A DNA stretch of 64,000 nt, taken from positions 1,240,001 through 1,304,000 of the forward strand of contig OZ218963.1 of assembly GCA_965112735.1 (NCBI GenBank). Reading direction: 5' to 3'. Under the pieces are notes generated by a model. It was not told the DNA's origin. It worked only from the letters and a program-made list of their open reading frames with translations, and did no database searches. This document shows, piece after piece, positions 59,401 to 64,000 of this stretch. Both the position numbers and the translations under genes were made by a program. Position 1 is the first letter of the stretch. Each line of letters starts with the position of its first letter. The stretch is from Phaeosaccion multiseriatum. Lineage: Eukaryota > Ochrophyta, other classes.

Positions 59401-61470
59401 GGACATTCAGGCCACGCGGAGCATCGACAGCGTACGCCATTTGGAGGCACGCGGGGTGACGGAGGACATGTTTGAACACTTGTGCATTGGCAACTTCACC
59501 ACCCTTGGTCTAGACGGAAGAGAGGCGGAGCTCAAGCCGGGAGGGAGCGAGGTGCCCGTGACGTGGAGCACAAGGGGAGAGTATGCTGATTTGGCGGAGG
59601 CCTACCGCCTACAGGAGTGTAGAGTGCAGGTGAGCAGGAGGGGAGTTGTGGGTGGAGTGTGTGTCAGTGTTGCTGTTTGCTGTCACTCCGACGCGGCGGT
59701 GGCCGTGCGCAGACAGAATCACCACCCCTCCTCTCTTCTTTCTCCGTGCTCCTCCTTCCTCCTCTTCCTCCTTCCTCCTCCGCCTCCTCCTCCTCCTCCT
59801 CCTCTCCCCCTCCTCCTCCTCCCCCTCCTCCTCCTCCTCCTCCTCCTCCCCCTCCTCCTCCTCCTCCTCCTCCTCCTCCTCCTCCTCCTCCTCCTCCTCC
59901 TCCTCCTCCTCCTCCTCCTCCTCCTCCTCCTCCTCCTCCTCCTCCTCCTCCTCCTCCTCCTCCTCCTCCTCCTCCTCCTCTCACTGCCCCACCCTTTGCA
60001 CCACCTCCCAATCCCCAAACCCCAAGGTGGAAGCCATACGTATGGGCTTGGGTGACGTGGTCCCTCTCGAACTCCTCCACGTGGTGACCTGGAGGGAGCT
60101 GGAGGTGTATGTGTGTGGTAAGCCCGGCGTGGACGTGTACCTACTCATGACGAACACGGACTACTCGGGCTGCGGCCCTATGGACAAGCACATCCGCATG
60201 TTCTGGAAGGTAAGGAAGGGCGAGATAGAGACCTCGATGTGAGATATAGACCTCGATATAAGAGATGTAGACCTCGATAAGAGATGTAGACCTCGATGTG
60301 AGGTGTAGACCTCGATGTGGAGGTATAATATATCGAGACGACCTCTACAGAAGGGTATGAGGGCGAGGAGAAGCGAGACGAGGGAAGACGGCTTTTCTTC
60401 CATTGAGACACTTGGGCATTGCTGGATCTGGGGAGGCGGACGGTAGGGGGGAGGAGGGAGGAGGGAGCCTACGCCCTGAGGAGGGTACATAACATTACAT
60501 ACTCTTCCATACTCTCGGTGCAAGGGAAGGGAACAAGTGACGAGAATGTGTAGCGGTGTGTACTGAGAATCACAATTTCGTTTGTTGCCATCTTGCCATC
60601 CTTCGGTGCCGCTGCTACTCTGTGCTGCACTCACTCACCGCACACACAGGCTTTGCAAGGCTTTAGCGAGGTGGAGCGCTCCCTGTTCTTGCGCTTCACC
60701 TGGGGGCGGTCACGCCTGCCCATCAGCGCTGCGCATTTCCACCAGCGGTTCAAGGTACGAGAGGAGGCGGAGGGACTCACTCGGGTCAAGTAGAGGAGAG
60801 GAGACGGAGGGACCCACTTGGGTCAAGTAGAGGAGAGAAGACGGAGGGACTCACGGGGGTGAAGTCAGTGGCATGTATGGTAGGCAGAGAGAGAGAGTCT
60901 TTCTTTGCTGTACCTGACCTAACTGACTTCTACCTTTTGTCTTTTTTTGTCTTGGTGAGGTACGAAACGGACTCTTAGTCGTGGCATGCATTGTGTATGG
61001 GTAGAGACGATTGCACCGGGTAGTAGAGACGGTTGTAGGGATAGAGGGCGCGCCTTTGTTTGCGGTACACTTGAGGAGCATAACCGCTACACATTCTCTC
61101 TGTTGGTCGCATGAATTGTAGGTATAGAGAGAGAGAAAGAGCCTGGCTCTCTGTATCTTTTTGTTTTCTTTTTTTTTCACACTTGTTACCCAACCACTTC
61201 CCCGCGCAGGTGCAAGGCTTCCATTTGGGCAACGACATTGGCAACTTGAAGCATGACGACTTCTTGCCGGTGGCGCACACTTGCTTCTTTACCCTGGACC
61301 TTCCGCGGTACAGCAGCCAGGCCGTGTTGGAGGCCAAGCTGCGCTATGCCATCCACAACTGTCAGGCGATTGACGCGGACAATACAAGCGCGGGCAGGAG
61401 CGCCGCGAGGATGGGCTTTGAGAATGAGGATGGGGATGAGGGGGACGACGGAGAGCGACTTGCAGTGTAG
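28180..61470 (+). CDS. Giant HECT-type E3 ubiquitin ligase, HERC/HECTD4-like, about 8,958 residues
   Basis: Twenty-two exons, phase-consistent throughout: 28180-28614, 28794-31900, 32117-32247, 32677-32849, 33179-36253, 36652-36837, 37239-37372, 37681-37802, 38217-38684, 38947-40509, 40804-41591, 41806-42438, 42714-44098, 44285-48651, 48856-50327, 50575-50762, 50979-57269, 57523-58260, 58558-59629, 60027-60209, 60650-60754, 61210-61470. The C-terminal HECT domain transfers ubiquitin from an E2 to substrate through a cysteine. That Cys is in VAHTCFFTLDLPRYSS (codon 61282-61284, residue ~8897), with a HERC1/2-like NCQAIDADNT tail. Upstream modules: three CUB-like domains, two MIB/HERC2-like, one SPRY, two LamG-like and three SH3-like domains, in Gln/Gly/Glu-rich linkers. 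No RCC1 propeller seen. The start MGNVDS fits N-myristoylation. Exon 3 has a GC donor (AAG|GCAAGT, 32247/32248) or, less likely, a GT donor at 32280/32281 in the same phase. Substrate unknown. Confidence 0.88.
30130..30560 (+). other. Conserved WGGIATDG block of the HECT ligase (unassigned domain)
   Basis: Exon 2 encodes a non-repetitive block in an otherwise low-complexity exon, with WLNDGDQAKTDCLTVVKCQK and then WGGIATDGRFFYGWDPSTGL and LLKVGTGQGNTEVGHIYA. It recalls a blade-like segment found in very large metazoan HECT ligases of the HECTD4 type, but I cannot confirm the match. Confidence 0.45.
31046..31275. repeat. In-frame GGT/GGA Gly-coding repeats in HECT exon 2
   Basis: GGT runs at about 31046-31080 and 31196-31270, read as poly-Gly. 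Similar Gly tracts occur at 43741-43813, 52218-52266 and 54650-54690. Confidence 0.9.
32290..32630. repeat. CT-rich minisatellite in HECT intron 3
   Basis: Reiterated CTCTCTCTCCACCCATCT and TCTATCGATCTCCC units fill the intron that follows the GC donor at 32248. Confidence 0.9.
36268..36640. repeat. (TTTG)n, (TTTC)n and (CTCT)n tracts in HECT intron 5
   Basis: Tetranucleotide TTTG at 36268-36330, TTTC around 36375-36425, TTCG/TTTG to 36471, then CTCT at 36585-36632, close to the acceptor at 36651. All are pyrimidine-rich in the sense strand. Confidence 0.95.
36790..38260 (+). other. CUB-like domain 1 of the HECT ligase (across exons 6-9)
   Basis: Starts with SSAHPYACN, continues VCIPGASELLLSFSA, YDYVQFFADE, FSGPTHWPG and IPGDTVWLRWHTDGSNVDWG. 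The same order recurs at 47044 and 50575. The domain is split by three introns here. Confidence 0.7.
37850..37990. repeat. CT-rich tract in HECT intron 8
   Basis: CTCTCCCTCC-type pyrimidine run in the 414-bp intron 37803-38216. Confidence 0.9.
38696..38818. repeat. (GGGA)n tract in HECT intron 9
   Basis: GGGA tetranucleotide run starting about 10 nt after the exon 9 donor. It is one of the few purine-rich sense-strand repeats in this gene. Confidence 0.95.
41806..42438 (+). other. LamG-like strand and SH3-like domain of the HECT ligase (exon 12)
   Basis: Begins with LamG-like NRFTLSLWVKRG, then an SH3-like segment: GCAIRRTPDLDSESVGTVAC, GETVEVGPAEEV and KGYCSRCSADGYVIL. This resembles the SH3b pattern of short strands around a Gly-rich turn. 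Confidence 0.6.
42527..42598. repeat. (CCT)n tract in HECT intron 12
   Basis: About 24 CCT triplets upstream of the TAG acceptor at 42713. Confidence 0.95.
42714..42990 (+). other. MIB/HERC2-like domain 1 of the HECT ligase
   Basis: Starts at a TAG acceptor (GTACGTAG|CCGGAC) with PGALVRRGAHWSGGNEDGGN then GQLGTVIGMVP, GVRVKWHH and the later YVYSWGHGGRYEVHA. In Mind bomb and HERC2 proteins this fold binds substrates. Confidence 0.8.
43390..44470 (+). other. LamG-like domain 1 of the HECT ligase, split by an intron
   Basis: LLENEWSHITVVQDSFELSL and YVHGELSSTARL in exon 13, closing with LKQVVTFNRPLKPAEVVALS in exon 14. Between them is a long Gly/Arg-rich insert (43560-44098). Confidence 0.65.
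47044..47390 (+). other. CUB-like domain 2 of the HECT ligase
   Basis: Intact within exon 14: SAHPYANNVQEG, LSLSFSPQSRTEVACDYVTF, WGLEKYSGR, WPGVDGRPPLVIPAHSVYLR and SSNTDWGWKLTVTA. It is the cleanest copy in the protein. Confidence 0.75.
48190..49205 (+). other. SPRY (B30.2-like) domain of the HECT ligase
   Basis: GQWYWEVEVLSAAADMWIGV in exon 14, GLALHPRLWCYHSG and GDRLGLALHVEAATLAVYCN in exon 15, then FRPFVGLRGGGLRLVRVRPF. A poly-Gln insert (about 48470-48580) interrupts it near the intron. Confidence 0.85.
50575..51130 (+). other. CUB-like domain 3 of the HECT ligase
   Basis: VIETAHPYDNNMSVFWP, IKIVFDPRSRTETSCDWVRF in exon 16 and RNGAENFPGCRGNAPLWIES, STVDWGIRFTVYGYF in exon 17. Confidence 0.75.
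52284..52770 (+). other. Degenerate CUB start plus MIB/HERC2-like domain 2 of the HECT ligase
   Basis: IPDAVRLEVRFHTQTEM resembles the first half of the CUB-like domains. It is followed by GDVVARGKEWDFGDEDLGGE and GVGEVIGLEP with RVRWTRGS, matching the pattern of MIB domain 1. Confidence 0.65.
52918..54115 (+). other. LamG-like (concanavalin-fold) domain 2 of the HECT ligase
   Basis: CLHFDGVQGNVVFPLDGG, DFTVEVWARLDG, LLQLKVCVNGASGRVSVDMG, ENTWNAIALVKEGRQVRLLV and MCELRLWAGARH. A ~170-residue disordered insert sits between strands. Confidence 0.85.
55088..57680 (+). other. Two SH3-like segments of the HECT ligase
   Basis: One at 55088-55310 (LAPGILCAVLDPPATLSDGR, VWARVSVAGVEGWVRTPL). One at 57185-57680 across the exon 17/18 junction (GWLRIVHKDQSATVRAGVSI, SAVLG joined to FVPCGSMLAYN, then SPEGWVSECGRY). 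Low-complexity sequence lies between. Confidence 0.6.
59748..59981. repeat. (CCT)n tract, ~230 bp, in HECT intron 19
   Basis: Nearly continuous CCT/CTC triplets ending about 45 nt before the exon 20 acceptor (CCCCAAG|GTGG, 60026). Poly-Leu, poly-Ser and poly-Pro ORFs over it are repeat translations. Confidence 0.95.
60215..60320. repeat. GACCTCGAT minisatellite in HECT intron 20
   Basis: About five units of roughly 19-23 bp around TAGACCTCGAT with GAGATG or GTGAGG spacers, just after the exon 20 donor. Confidence 0.8.
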
Positions 61471-62779
61471 AGGAGCGGTGTAGTAGAGGAGGTCGATTTT
61501 GCAATGTAGAGGAGATCGACTTGCGGTGTAGAGGATATCGACTCGGTGTGTAGCGAGGAGAGAGGGAGAAAGCGAGAGATGGAGGGGAAGCAGAGAGAGA
61601 GAGCAAGAGAGAGACGGACAGAGAGAGCAAGAAAGGGAGAGAGCGCGCGCGAGGGAGCGAGAGAGAGAGCGAGTGAGGGAGGGAGAGAAGAGACGAGATC
61701 GACTTGCCGTATAGAGGAGATCGACTTGCCGTATAGAGGAGATCGACTTGCCGTATAGAGGAGATCGATAAGCAGTGTAGTGGATAGCAACTTGCGGTGT
61801 AGAGAGGAGAGGGAGAGCAAGACAGAGAGGGAGAGAGACACACCCCATACGAGAACTGTATTTGGACAGGAGGTGAGATTTATTTTTACGGTCAGCATTT
61901 GTCAACGGGATAACAGAGTCTGGTCGAACGAAGGCACAAAAAGAATAGTAGTGGAAGGGACACACAAACATAGGAGGACAAAAAGAATAATTTGTTTGAG
62001 AGAGCTCTCTAGTCCCTGATGATGACGCTGTGATGACACAGAGAGGCACTTTGATTTGCCCCACGGGTTGGACACCTCTATTGGAGAAGGTCTCCAATGC
62101 CCCCGCGTCGGGCCCTTGTACTCGGGCCCTTGTAGTCATCTATCTCCAATGCCCCCGCGTCATGCCCATATGCCCTTTGTAGTCATCTATCTCTCCGAGT
62201 GGCAGCCCCAGACAGACAGACAGACAGACGGGCGGGCGTTTCTGCCTCTGCCTTGAGTGAGAGTGGCGGTGTGCATGTTGCGAGTGAGTGTGTGTGTGAG
62301 TGAGTGAGTGAGTGAGTGAGTGAGTGAGTGGGTGGGCGAGGTGTGAGTGAGTGAGTGAGTGAGTGGGTGGGTGAGGTGTGAGTGTGTGTGTGCATGTGCG
62401 TGTGGGCACGTGTGCAACAGCGCGTATGTAGTACATGGAGATGAGGGCGAGGTTAGCGAATATCTAAAGTACAATTTTTAGCCATTGATATTCTCCTTAA
62501 CATGAGAGCTAAGTAGGGGGGGGGGGGGGGGGTGTCGTAAAGCTGTGAGGCTCTTGCCTCGGGATGGAATACTTCGATAAGTCAACAAACAACGCGACGG
62601 CCCCCGACACGAGAAAGGAAGGAGGAACGGTACCGCTCCAAACGCCAAGGCCAAAGCCCACAGCCCAAAGGCCAAGACCACAGGCTCAAGGCCAAGGTGA
62701 CGGCCCGGCCACCCCTCTCCTCCCCACCGCCTACCGTACCCACCCCCCCCCCCACCTCCTCCACTACTACATCGTACCA
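61471..62779. other. Convergent spacer HECT / CDF transporter, repeat-rich
   Basis: 1,309 bp between two stop codons. It holds a GATCGACTTGC-type minisatellite (61480-61800), an AG-rich stretch (61556-61690), a CAGA run near 62212 and GTGA/GTGT repeats (62280-62405). No ORF here is supported as a gene. Confidence 0.7.
61480..61800. repeat. 22-bp minisatellite in the HECT 3' flank
   Basis: Three clean units of CGACTTGCCGTATAGAGGAG plus AT at about 61700-61766, with diverged copies (CGACTTGCGGTGTAGAGGA) back to 61490 and near 61790. Confidence 0.85.
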
Positions 62780-64000
62780 CTACTTTTCACCCCCATGCTC
62801 TGGCCTGTGCGTGAATTCCCAATCCAGATGCACAAAGGCTCTCTCCACCGCCTCCAGCTTCTCAATGCGAAACTGTAGACTCTCTCCAATGTCGTGTGCT
62901 TCCCTCAGTGGCATACCCTCCGGCAGCACAATGTCGACCTCGACGAGAAACATCGGGCCGAAGTGATAGGCCCGTACTGTATCCACGTATTGAATGCGAT
63001 CGTCGTGGCTGATCACCATGTAGGTAATCTGTTGCAGGAAGTGGGCGTCGGCAGTTCGGCCGACGATGGTGTGTGTCTCGCTGACAGCGGTCCGCCCCCA
63101 AATGATGATGATGTAGCAGGCAATGGCGATGCCTCCGATGGGGTCAACGTACCAGAGGGCAGGCACCGTGCCGCTCACCACCAGACCACAGGCACCCACA
63201 ACGTTCATGAGCACGTCGTTCCAATGATCCTGACCACAGCAGAGAGCAGGAGAAGGCGTGGGTAGGAAAGACAAGAGGGGGAGAGAGAGGGACAGAGAGA
63301 GAGAGACAGAGAGAGACAGAGAGAGAGAGATTTTGAGTCGGCGCTGTTCTCTGCTAATCGGAGAGGGAGGGAGGAGTGGGCGCTCAGAGCAATCAAGAGG
63401 GTTTTGCTTTGCTTTGCTTTGCTCTGCTCTGCGCTGCCCTTCATCGCTTTGCTCTACTCTGCTTCACGTCGCTTCGCTTCGCTTTCTCTCTCGTCTCTCG
63501 TCTCTCTCTCTCACTCTCCCACCTTTACATACACATCCCCATATACCTGAGCAAAGGCTTGAACGGAGGAGCTGCCTGTGAGGCGCCCCACCTTGCGACA
63601 GTACACGAACAGCAGCAGCTTGGTGGCGATGATGCACGCCGTCATGACCTTCACCTTGAAGCTGAACGCCACGAACACCACGTCCCCTTGAAACCCCGTC
63701 GTGAGCCTAGTAAGTAGTGAGGGACCGATGAGGTGCACAAGCAATAGCAGGAGGAGAAGGGGGGTGGGGAATACGCATTGACTCGCTTACGCACACACTC
63801 GCCTATTACTCCTTCGCTCTCTCTCACTCTCTCTCTCTCTCTCTCTCTCAGTCCTTCTCACCCACTCTCGCTCTTCCTCACTCACTCTCTCACGAGCCTG
63901 CTCTCTCACATATTCATACTCACCCACACAAGTGCGCTCTGTCGCTCACTCACTCACTCACTCACTCACTCAATGACTGTCCCACACTCTCGCTCCACTA
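62780..64000 (-). CDS. Cation diffusion facilitator, Mn-type (partial; 5' end beyond right edge)
   Basis: Two 3' exons seen: 63547-63706 and the last exon 62780-63229, joined in phase 0 (TTTGCTCAG joined to GATCATTGG). CDF proteins export divalent metals from the cytosol in exchange for protons. The exon before carries a membrane helix (VMTACIIATKLLLFVYCRKV). The last exon opens with QDHWNDVLMNVVGACGLVVS, that is, DxxxD in the fifth helix. In this family that motif marks the Mn group (plant MTP8-11), where Zn carriers have HxxxD. A sixth helix (YVDPIGGIAIACYIIIIWGR) and the cytosolic domain follow (ISHDDRIQYVDTVRAYHFGP, EVDIVLPEGMPLREAHDIGE). It ends at GGEK. The N-terminus and helices 1-3, including the partner DxxxD of helix 2, lie outside the window. 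Confidence 0.88.
63707..64000 (-). other. Intron sequence of the CDF gene
   Basis: Upstream of the acceptor at 63706 (sense TTACTAG|GCTCAC, phase 2) the sequence is CT/CTCACT-rich on the plus strand, with no coding piece I recognise before the window ends. Confidence 0.6.

Larger units (their letters stand above)
58820..61450 (+). other. HECT catalytic domain
   Basis: N-lobe in exon 19: FVGEHAHDAGGPYRESFAQC, NLHLQMYRFLGRLMGVACRS, LPSLVWKQLVGETLTREDLE. C-lobe in exons 20-22: ELEVYVCGKPGVDVYLLMTN, FLRFTWGRSRLP and the catalytic Cys in AHTCFFTLDLPRYSS. The four pieces join in phase 0. Confidence 0.95.

Noticed and set aside
59646-60087. Poly-Ser, poly-Pro and poly-Leu ORFs downstream of HECT exon 19
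   Set aside because: Translations of the (CCT)n intron; exon 19 ends at a clean donor (CAG|GTGAGC) and exon 20 resumes the HECT C-lobe.
62280-62405. Telomere-like G-rich repeats
   Set aside because: They are GTGA/GTGT microsatellites without a TTAGGG-type unit.

Overview
This 64 kb window is nuclear DNA of a eukaryote. It is GC-rich and has GT-AG introns, and almost every intron or spacer carries long simple-sequence repeats. Gene content (cytosolic ribosomal protein L35, LSm5, an FG nucleoporin, a sideroflexin, a HERC-like HECT ubiquitin ligase, a CDF metal transporter) fits a protist or alga. Large FN3 surface proteins, MORN proteins and poly-Gln/Gly/Glu tracts suggest a stramenopile such as an ochrophyte alga, but that placement is an inference. 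All exon models below were built by hand by joining ORF pieces at splice sites; the reading phase closes at every junction.

Layout, left to right. (1) 1-14608, minus: the 5' 20 exons of a secreted multidomain protein that runs off the left edge. It has a signal peptide, an FN3 domain, five nearly identical tandem 696-nt exons, a diverged sixth relative, and then a chain of about six copies of a beta-rich repeat with an LCYKF motif that I cannot assign to a family. (2) 14994-17227, minus: RPL35. (3) 17418-17988, plus: LSM5. (4) 18258-21173, minus: an intronless FG-repeat nucleoporin with N-terminal membrane segments. (5) 21287-25174, plus: a MORN-repeat protein with a lectin/LamG-like domain. 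(6) 25481-28003, minus: sideroflexin. (7) 28180-61470, plus: a 22-exon gene for a HECT E3 ligase of about 8,958 residues with MIB/HERC2, CUB-like, SPRY, LamG-like and SH3-like modules. (8) 62780 to beyond 64000, minus: the 3' part of a Mn-type cation diffusion facilitator.

From RPL35 rightward the genes strictly alternate in orientation. Three head-to-head pairs share spacers of only 190, 113 and 176 bp (RPL35/LSM5, nucleoporin/MORN, sideroflexin/HECT), which are probably bidirectional promoters. I see no operon-like or mobile-element organisation and no RNA gene I can support. The most notable items are the five-fold exon duplication, a minisatellite that has copied a splice donor seven extra times, a membrane-anchored FG nucleoporin, and the giant HECT ligase.
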